Assembly (NCBI GenBank): GCA_022827625.1
Contig: JAJEIE010000033.1
Coordinates: 248,001 to 312,000, forward strand
Direction: 5' to 3'
Origin: Candidatus Poribacteria bacterium
GTDB lineage: Bacteria; Poribacteria; WGA-4E; WGA-3G
Length of the DNA stretch: 64,000 nucleotides
Both the position numbers and the translations under genes were made by a program. How positions within the stretch are numbered: the first letter of the stretch is position 1; each line of letters starts with the position of its first letter. Of this stretch, positions 1 through 9,556 are shown in pieces. The notes below the pieces were generated by a model. The model was not told the DNA's origin. It worked only from the letters and a program-made list of their open reading frames with translations, and did no database searches.

Positions 1-3000
1 TTGCCATCGGGACCGATGACGCGCAATTCAACCACGTCTCCGACTTGAACGACGCTCCGCCGCGTTAAATCGGCAGTTGCTGCAGCGAAGTAATTCCCTT
101 GCACCGAGGCGGTCATCCTACCGTTTGTTCTCAGGTTCCGGACGCTTACTGTGTAGCCATCAAACGCCGGTTTGCCTTCCAAGTGTCCACTGACGACGAA
201 CGCCCATGCTTCTTGGGAAACCCCCCTGTCCCCCCTTATCAAGGGGGTAATGGCAGGTGATGCTGGAATAGCCGCTTCGGTTGGATCCGTCCAGGGTGCG
301 CCGACGAAGGCGAAGTTGCGGGTTTGTGGGACATTGACGATATAGCCTTGTCCGCCTTCAATTGGAAAACCGTCGTCGGGCGCGCCGGGTGTCCAGGCGA
401 TGAAATGCTGGTTTGCTGCATCAAGCGTGATGATGGTCGTCGCCCCTGTCATGGCAACAAGGTTCTTGGCAGTCATCGGTGTTGTTGGTGCCAACGGCAG
501 AGAAATCATATTCAGACCTTTAGACAGCGTGGTGGTGTAGGTGTTACTATAACTTTCCGCTTCCACTTGTGAGGCAGGTCTGGCGACGAACCCGTGTCTG
601 CGTCCATCAGGAGAGTCGTAGTGTCCGACGATAGAGCCGTCCTGATTAATATTCCAACCTTCCGTGCTAACGCTGCCCGGAACCTTTAATTCTTTCAGGT
701 TGAGGGGGTTGCCGAAATAGGTGCGCGGGACATCCCCGATTGCTTTCGCTCTGCCAACGACACTTCTTGATTCGTTGAGCCCGTGAAGAAAAAAGTATTC
801 CAGATTTAGTGCTGCTGGCAGATCGATATATAAAAACCTACCCGTTGCGCCACGCATGTAGGCATGATATATGCCTGCAGCATCGGCGTAGCTGCCCACG
901 ATATGGCCCGTCCAACTCACAAAATCGGAATAAGTTGCCGCTGCTCCGGGAACCTCAACGATTGTATCGCCTGAGAACCCGCGGCGCACACCATCAGCCC
1001 CAATAAAATGACCTGTCAGTGCGCCGGTCGCATCACTGATACCGTATATCTCCGTTTGGACAGAACCCGGAAAATCGTATTGCCGCAGTTCGCCATTTTC
1101 TAAGATGACCCCATGGTACAGCCCCTCGCTGTCTTGGTAGTGCCCGGCAGCTCGTCCATCATTACCGAGCCCATAGAAATAAGTGGCTTGCGAGCCGGGG
1201 AAATCGTAGGTGTTAAAAACGCCATCAATCAGCGTAAAGGCGACCATTTTTTCACCATCAGCACTCGGCGTGTTGCCAGCGTAATCGTCAAAGTCGGAAC
1301 TCGCTGTCAACGCTAAAAATTCTACACCCGGAACATCAATACTCTCAAATATATAGCCGGTGGGTGCGCCAATGCGTCTATTGCTGGTTCTTGGATCAGT
1401 GCTCTCTATGGGTCTGGCGATAAATCCGTGTCTGCGTCCATCTGCTGTGTCATAGTGTCCAACGACAGAGCCGTCCTGATTGATATTCCAACCCTCTGTG
1501 CCAACGCTATCTGGAACCCGCAATTCTTGTAGGTTGAGGGGGTTGCCGACATAAGTGCGCGGAACACCCTCCACGGGTTTGGCGCGGCCAACGGCAATCA
1601 GCCCATCGTTGAGACCGTGGAGAAAAAAGTAGTCCAACTCCTCTTTGAGTGGAAGGTCGAGCGTTGCAAAGCTACCTCCCGGACCACGCAAGTATGCATG
1701 ATATGTGCCCGCAGCACTCACGTAACTGCCCACAATATTGCCTAACCCGCTCACAAAATCGGCATAAGTTTCCGGTGCTCCGGGATACTCAACGATTGTG
1801 TCCCCAGAGAACCCGCGGCGCACGCCGGAAGCATCTATAAAACTACCTGTCAATGCGCCTGTTGAATCGCTATACCCGTATATCTCCGTTTCGACGGCAC
1901 CCGGAAAATCGTATTGTCGCAGTTCGCCATTTTCTAAGATGATACCGTGGTGCAGACCGTCGCTATCTTCGTAGTGTCCTGCGGCTTCCCCATTGTTACC
2001 AAATGCGTAGAAATAAGTGTTCTGAGAACCGGGGAAGTCATAGGTTGTAAAAATACCATCAATGAGCGTAAAGCCGACGGTTTTAGTGCCATCTTCACTT
2101 TTGGTGTTTCCTGCATAGTCTCCTAAGTCGGAACTCGCCGTCACCGCTAAGAAGTCTACACCTGGAACGTCGATCGTTTCAAAGGTATAGTTGTCGCTGG
2201 TGGATGGGACAACGGGTGGCTCCTCGATGGGTGCAGCGGTGTCCGTTATGGGTCTTGCGATAAACCCGTGTGTTTTGCCATCCGCTGATTTATAGTTCCC
2301 AACGATAGAGCCGTCTTGATTAATATTCCAACCGTCCGTGCTAACGCTGTCCGGGACTTCCAAACTTTGTAATCCGTGCTGGAGTGTTCCGACGGCAGTG
2401 CGCGGAATATCACCGATCAGTTTGGCTCGCACCACAACACGTCCTGCATCGTTGACACTATGCACAAAAAAGTATTCAAACAGTGCTGCTTGTGGAAGGT
2501 CGAGAGATAGAAATTTGCCATCTGGGTTCCGTACGTATGGCTTATATACACCTTGGGCATCAATGAAGCTGCCAATGATAGCACCTTCAGCACTCACAAA
2601 ATCGGCATAAGTTGCCGATGCCTCGGGATACTCAATGATTGCGTCGCCTGAGAAGCCACGGCGCACACCGGAAGCGTCTATAAAATTACCCGTCAGTGCC
2701 CCGGTCGCATCGCTCATCCCGTATATCTCCGTTTCGACGGCACCCGGGAAATCGTATTGGCGCAATTCACCGTTTTCTAAGATGACCCCGTGAGACAAAC
2801 CCTCGCCATCCTCGTAGTATCCGGCAGCATTCCCATTGTTGCCGAGTGCAAAAAAATAGGTATTCTGTGCGCCGGGGAAATCGTAAGTCGTAAATACGCC
2901 ATCAATGAGCGTAAAGCCGACGGTTTTTTGACCATCAGCACTCGGCGTGTTGCCGGCGTAATCCTCAAAATCGCTACTGGCGGTCAACTCCAAAACATCT

Positions 3001-3992
3001 ACGCCGGGGACATCAATGGTTTCAAAAGTATAGTCGACAAAGACAGGTAAGACAACGGGTGTATCCTCAACGGGTGCAGCGGTGTCCGTTATGGGTCTTG
3101 CGATAAATCCGTGTCTGCGTCCATCCGCTGTGTCATAGTGTCCAACGACAGAGCCATCCTGATTGATATTATAGCCCTCCGTGCTAACGCTACCCGGGAA
3201 CTTAAGCTCCTGTAGTCCCTCTGGGAATAGACCGACATAAGTGATTGGCGGGGCACCTACCAATTTGGCTCGGGCAACGATCATCCTTGCATCGTTGATA
3301 CCGTGGACAAATAAGTATTCCTGTTTCGCTTCCGTTGTAAGTTTAAGGGATACAAAATCACCCTCTGCGACATGCACATAAGCATTGTATATGCCATCAG
3401 CATCTACGTAACTACCCACCATGCCGCCTTCCGAGTTCACAAAATCGGCGTAAGTTTCCAAAGCACCAGGGAATTCAACGATTGTGTCTCCTGAGAATCC
3501 ACGGCGAACACCATCAGCACCTATAAAATTACCCGTCAGTGCGCCGGTTGTATCGCTAATACCCCATAGTTCCGTTTGGACGGCACCCGGGAAATCGTAT
3601 GGCTCCAACTCGCCATTTCTCAAGACAACGCCATGGAATAGACCCTCGCTATCCTCGTAGTGTCCTGCGGCATCCCCGTTATTACCGAGGGCAAAGAAAT
3701 AGGTGTTTTTTGAACCGGGGAAATCGTAGGTTGTAAAAACGCCATCAATCAGCGTAAAGCCCACCATTTTGTCGCCATCAGGACTCCGAGTGCTACCGGC
3801 GTAATCCCCAAAGTCGCTACTCGCGCTCAACTGTAAGAACTCTACACCCGGAACGTCAATCGTCTCGAAGGTATAGTCATCGTTAATGGATTCGTCAACT
3901 TGCGCGGGTGTGTCGATTAGGAAAAAGGAATTGAGACACATCAACAATGTGAATGTGTAAAACAGAAAGTTGGTTTTTATCTGAGTGTGCAT
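1..3992 (-). CDS. Exported HAF-type repeat protein, C-terminus beyond window edge
   Basis: The frame is open from an ATG at 3992 to the left edge, giving 1330 codons without a stop, so the C-terminus is missing. A signal peptide (MHTQIKTNFLFYTFTLL...) is followed by four copies of a roughly 290-residue unit. Each unit begins near YTFETIDVPGV and contains TLIDGVFTTYDFPG, GHYEDSEGL, NGELRQYDFPGA, TGALTGNF and GVRRGFSGDTIVE. These resemble the 'HAF' extracellular repeats, short beta-strand motifs of unknown function. After the repeats comes a region with GLNMISLPLAPTTPMTAK and then PLIRGDRGV. An AAAGG Shine-Dalgarno lies 7 nt before the ATG. The gene is paralogous to the next gene upstream on this strand, which has only two units. 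It is probably secreted or on the surface; the role is unknown. Confidence 0.85.
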   Translation of the reverse strand, partial: MHTQIKTNFLFYTFTLLMCLNSFFLIDTPAQVDESINDDYTFETIDVPGVEFLQLSASSDFGDYAGSTRSPDGDKMVGFTLIDGVFTTYDFPGSKNTYFFALGNNGDAAGHYEDSEGLFHGVVLRNGELEPYDFPGAVQTELWGISDTTGALTGNFIGADGVRRGFSGDTIVEFPGALETYADFVNSEGGMVGSYVDADGIYNAYVHVAEGDFVSLKLTTEAKQEYLFVHGINDARMIVARAKLVGAPPITYVGLFPEGLQELKFPGSVSTEGYNINQDGSVVGHYDTADGRRHGFIARPITDTAAPVEDTPVVLPVFVDYTFETIDVPGVDVLELTASSDFEDYAGNTPSADGQKTVGFTLIDGVFTTYDFPGAQNTYFFALGNNGNAAGYYEDGEGLSHGVILENGELRQYDFPGAVETEIYGMSDATGALTGNFIDASGVRRGFSGDAIIEYPEASATYADFVSAEGAIIGSFIDAQGVYKPYVRNPDGKFLSLDLPQAALFEYFFVHSVNDAGRVVVRAKLIGDIPRTAVGTLQHGLQSLEVPDSVSTDGWNINQDGSIVGNYKSADGKTHGFIARPITDTAAPIEEPPVVPSTSDNYTFETIDVPGVDFLAVTASSDLGDYAGNTKSEDGTKTVGFTLIDGIFTTYDFPGSQNTYFYAFGNNGEAAGHYEDSDGLHHGIILENGELRQYDFPGAVETEIYGYSDSTGALTGSFIDASGVRRGFSGDTIVEYPGAPETYADFVSGLGNIVGSYVSAAGTYHAYLRGPGGSFATLDLPLKEELDYFFLHGLNDGLIAVGRAKPVEGVPRTYVGNPLNLQELRVPDSVGTEGWNINQDGSVVGHYDTADGRRHGFIARPIESTDPRTSNRRIGAPTGYIFESIDVPGVEFLALTASSDFDDYAGNTPSADGEKMVAFTLIDGVFNTYDFPGSQATYFYGLGNDGRAAGHYQDSEGLYHGVILENGELRQYDFPGSVQTEIYGISDATGALTGHFIGADGVRRGFSGDTIVEVPGAAATYSDFVSWTGHIVGSYADAAGIYHAYMRGATGRFLYIDLPAALNLEYFFLHGLNESRSVVGRAKAIGDVPRTYFGNPLNLKELKVPGSVSTEGWNINQDGSIVGHYDSPDGRRHGFVARPASQVEAESYSNTYTTTLSKGLNMISLPLAPTTPMTAKNLVAMTGATTIITLDAANQHFIAWTPGAPDDGFPIEGGQGYIVNVPQTRNFAFVGAPWTDPTEAAIPASPAITPLIRGDRGVSQEAWAFVVSGHLEGKPAFDGYTVSVRNLRTNGRMTASVQGNYFAAATADLTRRSVVQVGDVVELRVIGPDG
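218..248. repeat. Palindromic C-rich/G-rich repeat translated within the HAF gene
   Basis: The core CCCCCTTATCAAGGGGG (231-247) is an inverted repeat preceded by further C runs. In the coding frame of the minus strand it reads TPLIRGDRGV. The same element sits at the matching place in the neighbouring paralogue. Confidence 0.7.
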
Positions 3993-4037
3993 AACGAAAC
4001 CTTTCTTAAAGTATAAATTTTAAACGTAAAAATTGCC

Positions 4038-6740
4038 CTACTTTACAATGACGAGTCGCCGTGTTTGCTGGAAAGCGGGGGTCGTCAACTGGTAGAAATA
4101 GATACCACTCGCAACGCGTTCTCCCAGTTCATTACGCCCATCCCAATACGTAGCACGCTCCCGACTGCTATAGAAGCCTGCGGATTGGAAACCGAGCGAA
4201 AGCGTGCGAATCAGCCTACCGGTTGTATCATAAATAGATATTGATACAGGAGTATCTTCCGAGAGTTGATACGGAATCCACGTCTCCGGGTTAAACGGAT
4301 TCGGGTAGTTCTGCATCAGCAGATTCTGTGTCGGTCTACCGATACCGTCAAGCCTGAGGGACAAAACGGCGTTTGCGAGGTGTTTAGGAGTCACTTTAAA
4401 GCTAAGGGTTTGTGATTCAAGGTTGCCATCGGGACCGATGACGCGTAGTTCAACCACGTCTCCGACTTGAATAACGCTCCGTCGCGTTAAGTCGGCAGTT
4501 GCCGCAGCGAAGTAATCCCCTTGCACTGAAGTGGTTACCGTGCCGTTTGTTCTCAGGTTCCGGACGCTGACTGTGTAGCCGTCAAACGCCGGTTTACCTT
4601 CCAAGTGTCCACTGACGACGAACGCCCACGCTTCTTGGGAAACCCCCCTATCCCCCCTTATCAAGGGGGTAACGGCAGGTGCGGCAGCCACTTCCGTTTG
4701 ATCTGTTTGATCCGTCCAGGGTGCGCCGACGAAGGCGAAGTTGCGGGTTTGTGGGACATTGACGATATAGCCTTGTCCGCCTTCGATTGGAAAACCGTCG
4801 TCGGGCGCGCCGGGTGTCCAGGCGACGAATTGCTGGCTTGCCGCATCAAGCGTGATGACGGTTGTTGCCCCCGTCAGCGCGACAAGTGATTTTGCGGTCA
4901 TCGGTGTTGTTGGTGCCAACGGCACAGAAATCATGTTTAGACCTTTAGAGAGCGTGACAGTGTAGAAGTTGCCAAAATAATCGCTTTCTGTCTTGGCAGC
5001 GGGTCTTGCGATAAATCCGTGTCTGCGTCCATCCGCTGTGTCATAGTGCCCGACGACAGAGCCGTCCTGATTGATATTCCAGCCTTCCGTGCTAACGCTA
5101 TCTGGAAACTGCAACTCATGTGGTTGCCCGAACCTGCCGACATAGGTGCGCGGGATATCATCCACCAATTTGATCCTGGAAACGATAACCCCAACATCGT
5201 TGATACCGTGCGTAAAAACGTACTCCATGTTTGCTGCTGTTAAAACGTCACCAAATATAAACCTGCCATCTGGAGCGCGCCCGTATGCATGATATAGACC
5301 GTCTTTGTCTATGTAGCTACCCACGATGGTCCCTGACCCACTCACAAAATCGGCATAAGTTGCTAAGGCTTCAGGGACCTCAACGATTGTGTCTCCTGAG
5401 AAGCCGCGGCGCACGCCAGAAGCGTCTATAAAATTACCCGTCAGTGCCCCCGTGGCATCACTAATCCCATATATCTCCGTTTCAACGGCACCCGGAAAAT
5501 CATATTGCCGCAACTCACCATTTTCTAAGATGACGCCGTGGTATAGCCCCTCGCTATCTTCGTAGTGTCCGGCTGCTTGCCCATTGTTACCGAGCGCATA
5601 GAAACGCGTCTCCTGCGAGTCGGGGAAATCATACGTCGTAAAAACGCCGTCAATGAGTGTAAAGCCGACAATTTTTTCGCCATCAACACTCCGCGTGTTA
5701 CCCGCGTAGTCCTCAAAGTCGCTGCTTGCCGTTAGTTCTAAGAAATCTACGCCCGGAACATCAATGCTCTCAAAGGTATAGTCGGAACTGGCGGATGGGG
5801 TGACGGGTTGCGTGCCGACTTGTGGGGCCGTATCTGCTGTGGGTCTTGCGATAAATCCGTGTCTATGTCCATCCGGTGTGTCATAGTGTCCGACGACAGA
5901 ACCGTCGCGATTAATATTCCAGCCCTCCGTGCTCACACTCCCCGGAAACTGTAATTCCTTGAGTTGTCCAAGTCTACCGACATAGGTGCGCGGGACATCA
6001 CCCATCATTTTGACTCTGGAAACCGTAATCCCAATATCGTTGACACCATACGTAAAGGCATACTCCAGATTTGCTGCTGTTAAAACGTCGCCAAATATAA
6101 ACCTGCCGTCCGGGGCGTGCACGTATGAATGATATAGACCGTCTTTGTCTATGTAGCTACCTAAGATGGCCCCTGACGCGGTCGCAAAAGCAGCATAAGT
6201 TGCTAACGCTTCAGGGACTTCAACGATTGTGTCCCCTGAGAAGCCACGGCGCACGCCATCAGCACCTGTAAAATTACCGGTCAGGGCACCCGTTGTATCA
6301 CTGATACCCCATAGTTCCGTCTCGACGGCACCCGGGAAATCGTATTGTCGCAACTCGCCATTTTCTAAGACGACCCCGTGGTAGAGCCCCTCGCTGTCTT
6401 GATAGTGTCCGGCGGCTTGTCCATTATTACCGAGCGCAAAGAAATAAGTATTCTGTGCGCCGGGGAAATCATACGTCGTAAAAATGCCATCAATGAGCGT
6501 GAAGGCGACTTCTTTTTCACCATCGGCACTTTTCGTATAGCCGGCGTAATCCTCAAAATCGCTGCTCGCCGTCAATGCTAAAAAATCTACATCAGGAACA
6601 TCAATTGTCTCAAAGGTATAATTGTCACTGGCGGGTGCATCGTCAACTTGCGCTGCGGCACTGTTTAAAAAAAAGAAATTGAGACATATAAACAACGTAA
6701 ATGTGTAAAATAGAAAGCTGGTTTTAATATGCGTGTACAT
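4038..6740 (-). CDS. Exported HAF-type repeat protein with FlgD-like/sorting C-terminal domain
   Basis: 900-residue protein. I start it at the ATG at 6740 (MYTHIKTSFLFYTFTLF...) because that matches the start of the paralogue and has GAGG 8 nt upstream; an in-frame ATG 14 codons earlier has neither support. Order: signal peptide (about 1-31), two HAF-type repeat units of about 290 residues, a segment with GLNMISVPLAPTTPMTAKSL, then a beta-rich region ending in QNYPNPFNPETWIPYQLSED and GIYFYQL...RRLVIVK. That last part is the FlgD-Ig/type-A sorting-like domain common on exported proteins of this lineage. The gene lies 45 bp upstream of its four-unit paralogue, so the pair is probably a tandem duplication and may be cotranscribed. 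Function unknown; location probably cell surface or extracellular. Confidence 0.85.
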   Translation of the reverse strand: MYTHIKTSFLFYTFTLFICLNFFFLNSAAAQVDDAPASDNYTFETIDVPDVDFLALTASSDFEDYAGYTKSADGEKEVAFTLIDGIFTTYDFPGAQNTYFFALGNNGQAAGHYQDSEGLYHGVVLENGELRQYDFPGAVETELWGISDTTGALTGNFTGADGVRRGFSGDTIVEVPEALATYAAFATASGAILGSYIDKDGLYHSYVHAPDGRFIFGDVLTAANLEYAFTYGVNDIGITVSRVKMMGDVPRTYVGRLGQLKELQFPGSVSTEGWNINRDGSVVGHYDTPDGHRHGFIARPTADTAPQVGTQPVTPSASSDYTFESIDVPGVDFLELTASSDFEDYAGNTRSVDGEKIVGFTLIDGVFTTYDFPDSQETRFYALGNNGQAAGHYEDSEGLYHGVILENGELRQYDFPGAVETEIYGISDATGALTGNFIDASGVRRGFSGDTIVEVPEALATYADFVSGSGTIVGSYIDKDGLYHAYGRAPDGRFIFGDVLTAANMEYVFTHGINDVGVIVSRIKLVDDIPRTYVGRFGQPHELQFPDSVSTEGWNINQDGSVVGHYDTADGRRHGFIARPAAKTESDYFGNFYTVTLSKGLNMISVPLAPTTPMTAKSLVALTGATTVITLDAASQQFVAWTPGAPDDGFPIEGGQGYIVNVPQTRNFAFVGAPWTDQTDQTEVAAAPAVTPLIRGDRGVSQEAWAFVVSGHLEGKPAFDGYTVSVRNLRTNGTVTTSVQGDYFAAATADLTRRSVIQVGDVVELRVIGPDGNLESQTLSFKVTPKHLANAVLSLRLDGIGRPTQNLLMQNYPNPFNPETWIPYQLSEDTPVSISIYDTTGRLIRTLSLGFQSAGFYSSRERATYWDGRNELGERVASGIYFYQLTTPAFQQTRRLVIVK
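4640..4670. repeat. Second copy of the translated palindromic repeat
   Basis: The core CCCCCTTATCAAGGGGG lies at 4653-4669 inside the coding frame, again read as TPLIRGDRGV. It occupies the same protein position as the copy at 218-248. Confidence 0.7.
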
Positions 6741-6777
6741 AACGAAAACCTCATTTAAAATATGTTTTTCATAATAA

Positions 6778-6926
6778 CCCAAGTTGCTACTTATGTGATT
6801 TTAGATACACGCACACCGTTTTTCAGCCAAAAGCGATCTTTTTTGCGAAAAACTTAGCGGATTCCGTGCTATTTTCGGCCCGAAGATGCACAGGCTAACA
6901 GCCTATGCTACAAGTGGCAACTTAGG
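6778..6926. repeat. Intergenic inverted repeat enclosing a REP-like hairpin
   Basis: CCCAAGTTGCTACTT (6778-6792) and AAGTGGCAACTTAGG (6912-6926) pair over 15 positions with two mismatches. The interior holds a REP-like hairpin at 6888-6914 with stem AGGCT/AGCCT followed by ATGCTACAAG. The rest of the gap up to 7129 is AT-rich and shows no gene. Confidence 0.45.
6888..6914 (-). repeat. REP-like hairpin, AGGCT-stem type
   Basis: AGGCT-AAC-AGCCT forms the hairpin and TGCTACAAG follows it on the plus strand. Read on the minus strand the element begins TTGTAG. Close copies lie at 11530-11555 and 25106-25131. Confidence 0.65.
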
Positions 6927-7129
6927 TATAATAGTAAAGTAATATGTCAGATACCCTGTCCTGAAAGATGATACTTGTAGATGAAACTTTACAGGCTTGC
7001 GTCCAGCCATACCGTAAAAACAAGGACAGGCTATTCTGAGACACTCAGAAGTAATGAAAGTATGCAACATTGCGCAAAAAAAGACAAGAAAAATTTTATC
7101 TGTTTTCTCGGTTTTTTGCCGTACGGAAG

Positions 7130-8131
7130 TTATTCATCCCACGGCAGTGGCACGCCTAATCGTTCGCTGGCGGCGCGTGCGGATTCCTGTTCCATTTCGC
7201 CGTAACGGATACCCTCGCGACGATGCTGTTCCACCCGCTCAGTTTCGATAGCACCCGGCAGCAATGCCCTATCGGTCCCCGGCATCGGTTCATAAGTTTC
7301 ACGGACATCATGAACCATACGGTCAACTTCTGCCTGGAAAACAGCCAATGGCACAACAGATTCAATATCTATTGCGAGTACCATACCGCCTTGGGGAATG
7401 CTCCATTTTGCGGTATCTTCCGGTGCTGGTTCGGTGAAGCCGGTGAGTCCACCACCGAGTAGGTGTGCTACAGCGGTATAGCCGATGCTCTTGAAAAAGG
7501 CAGCGGGGATCATCGAAAGTAGGGCATCGAATTCGGGACCGCGTTGGTAGTCTGCCATAATACAGGTTGCTGCGTCGAGCACGACTGGGGGTTCATCATC
7601 GGATGGAACAGCGAAACAGATCGGCGGGTTACCGAAATAACCGAGCTGGGGTTTGGGGTCTTGGTTTCCGGCGTTACCGTGATTTCGGGATCCCTGCACT
7701 GAGAAACCGATGCACCCGGCTTCGTTACACATACGCGCATAGTGTCCCGCGGACCCGTAATGTCCAATATAACGGACGAGTCCCATCCCGATGCCGACTT
7801 CCTTCGCTTTAGCGATAGCGTGTTCAGTGGCACGCACCATCGGAAGGTAACCGAGTGTCCCGTTTCCGTCAAGCACGACAGCCGTGGGTGTTTCATGGAT
7901 GACACGGACATTAGGACGTGGGTTGAGGCTCCCGTTTTCAAAACCTGCACAATATCCGTTGACGGTTCGGGTGCCATGACTGCGCACGCCTCTCAGGTCG
8001 GAATTGACGAGTAACCGACTGATGAGGGCGGCGTGTTCGTGTGTGAGACCTGCTTTCTCAAAGCAAGCGGTAGAGAAGTTGAGAAGTCGTTCTTCGTCTA
8101 CGCGGACAAAAGTTTCTGGTGGTCTATTCAT
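7130..8131 (-). CDS. Ldh_2 family malate/L-lactate-type dehydrogenase
   Basis: 333-residue NAD(P)-dependent oxidoreductase of the Ldh_2 (MdhC/AllD/YlbC) family, which oxidises or reduces 2-hydroxy/2-oxo acids in the cytoplasm. Supporting motifs are RSHG with the family's catalytic histidine (H52), the TVNGY segment, GLVRYIGHYGSAGHYA (about 118-132), and PPVVLDAATCIMAD. Length is typical. Start: ATG with AGGAG 7 nt upstream. The real substrate cannot be read from sequence. The gene follows the binding-protein gene on the same strand, separated by a cluster of REP-like hairpins, so uptake and oxidation of one substrate is possible but only inferred. Confidence 0.85.
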   Translation of the reverse strand: MNRPPETFVRVDEERLLNFSTACFEKAGLTHEHAALISRLLVNSDLRGVRSHGTRTVNGYCAGFENGSLNPRPNVRVIHETPTAVVLDGNGTLGYLPMVRATEHAIAKAKEVGIGMGLVRYIGHYGSAGHYARMCNEAGCIGFSVQGSRNHGNAGNQDPKPQLGYFGNPPICFAVPSDDEPPVVLDAATCIMADYQRGPEFDALLSMIPAAFFKSIGYTAVAHLLGGGLTGFTEPAPEDTAKWSIPQGGMVLAIDIESVVPLAVFQAEVDRMVHDVRETYEPMPGTDRALLPGAIETERVEQHRREGIRYGEMEQESARAASERLGVPLPWDE

Positions 8132-8148
8132 GTTTTTCTCCTACATTT

Positions 8149-8273
8149 GGGGTTGGAAACCTCTCCTACAAAGAAGCGTCGGGATTTGGAAATCCCGCCT
8201 ACAGTGGATATGAGTCGGGATTTGGAAATCCCGCCTACAAAGAAGAGGCAGGATAGGGAAATCCCGCCTACTC
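8149..8273 (-). repeat. Cluster of four REP-like hairpins
   Basis: Four short hairpins follow one another: GGTTggAAACC + TCTCCTACA (8149-8170), CGGGATTtggAAATCCCG + CCTACA (8180-8203), the same again (8216-8239), and a variant ending GGGAAATCCCGCCTAC (8246-8272). Each carries the CTAC tail on the plus strand (GTAG foot on the minus strand). The last one reaches into the stop codon of the binding-protein gene. Confidence 0.7.
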
Positions 8274-9425
8274 AGGCTCAATCTGTTTGTAGAATTGCTT
8301 TTTGCCGTCTTTGATGGTGAAGATGACTGCGCTTTTGGTTGGGTGACGATTTTCATCATAATTCACAATAGTTGTTGCGCCGACGTAGTTTTTCGTTGCC
8401 GCCAGCTGATCTCGGATTGCCTCACCATCAAGCGTTCCGGCGCGTGCGATGGCGGCGAAGAGCAGTTTTGCTGCATCGTAGCTGACTGCCTGTCCGCCGA
8501 TAGGCGTTTCTCCATATAGAGATTGATAGGTTTCAACGAAGGCTTTTCCGCTCGGTTTATCGGTTGCCGGTGAAAAATGTCCACTAAAGAAGCTGCCTTC
8601 AATGTCAATTTCCTCGTTCGTTAGCAGTGTTGAGTTGTCCCATGCATCAGCACCGAGGAAAAGCACGGGTTTTCCTGCGGTGTTCTGTAAGGATAAGGTT
8701 CTCGCCTGCTGTGTTACACGTACGATTTCTTCTGATAACCCTGATACAAAAAGGGCTTCCGGCATAGCCGCAGCGATCCGTTCGAGCGGTTGTGTGAAAT
8801 CTGTGGTGCCTTCTTCATAGAATTCATCCGCTGCGATTGTCCCGCCGATGTTAGTGAAATTCGTACGAAAGAATTCCGATATACCTTCTGTATAGACTTC
8901 ATTGCTTCGGGTGAGTATTGCGACGGAAGTCAAACCGAGCGTTTCCACAGCAAATCGCGCCATAACTGCGCCTTGAAACGCGTCTGTGAAGGCAGCCATG
9001 AAAACAAAATCCCCAGCACCTGTTACATTTGGGTTCGTTGCCGTTGTGGTAACCATAGGGATGCTGTGTTGCTGTGCGACTTCACTTATTGGAATCGCAT
9101 GTGCTGAACGGTTGGGTCCAAGGATCGCGATGACGTTGTCGTCAAGGATCATTGTTGAAGCCGCTTGGACTGCCTCATCCGCTTCCATAAGCCCAATTGC
9201 GGTTACTAATTCAACGGGCATCCCCAACAATCCGCCACTTGCGTTAGCTTCGGACACCGCTATTTCGGCGCCGTTTGGATATGTCACCCGGCTCCCCGAG
9301 GCGAGGAACCCTATTTTAACCGCTTCTGCTTGCATGGGTACGGTTATCTGTTCTGTCCGTTCACAGCCAAGGAGTATTGTTATCAACGTCAAGAAGCCAA
9401 ATATTGCTATAAGTTTACTTTTCAT
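8268..9425 (-). CDS. ABC-type branched-chain amino acid/amide-like substrate-binding lipoprotein
   Basis: 385-residue periplasmic binding protein of the Leu/Ile/Val-binding (Peripla_BP_6) type. The N-terminus MKSKLIAIFGFLTLITILLGC is a lipoprotein signal with a lipobox ending at Cys21. The mature part starts EAVKIGFLASGSRVTYPNGAEIAVSEANASGG and contains VIAILGPNRSAHAIPISEVAQQ and PMVTTTATNPNVT, the usual landmarks of the family. Start: ATG with AGAGGAATA upstream. No permease or ATPase genes of the transporter are adjacent, so it is an orphan receptor here. The stop codon TAG lies in the GTAG foot of a REP-like hairpin, so the C-terminal residues may have been set by repeat insertion. Confidence 0.85.
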   Translation of the reverse strand: MKSKLIAIFGFLTLITILLGCERTEQITVPMQAEAVKIGFLASGSRVTYPNGAEIAVSEANASGGLLGMPVELVTAIGLMEADEAVQAASTMILDDNVIAILGPNRSAHAIPISEVAQQHSIPMVTTTATNPNVTGAGDFVFMAAFTDAFQGAVMARFAVETLGLTSVAILTRSNEVYTEGISEFFRTNFTNIGGTIAADEFYEEGTTDFTQPLERIAAAMPEALFVSGLSEEIVRVTQQARTLSLQNTAGKPVLFLGADAWDNSTLLTNEEIDIEGSFFSGHFSPATDKPSGKAFVETYQSLYGETPIGGQAVSYDAAKLLFAAIARAGTLDGEAIRDQLAATKNYVGATTIVNYDENRHPTKSAVIFTIKDGKKQFYKQIEPE

Positions 9426-9556
9426 TATTCCTCTTTTTTTTTATTTTTTCTTGTATTATTCAACGATTTCTGATAAAGTGCATACACGACAAAACACCTA
9501 TAATGTATTATCTTTTAATTTATGAAAATAAACAAGTGATTTCTATTTAATATGTA

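Noticed and set aside
1-6740. Many 60-95 codon frames on both strands within the HAF genes
   Set aside because: They recur at the same place in every repeat unit and are shadows of the long frame.
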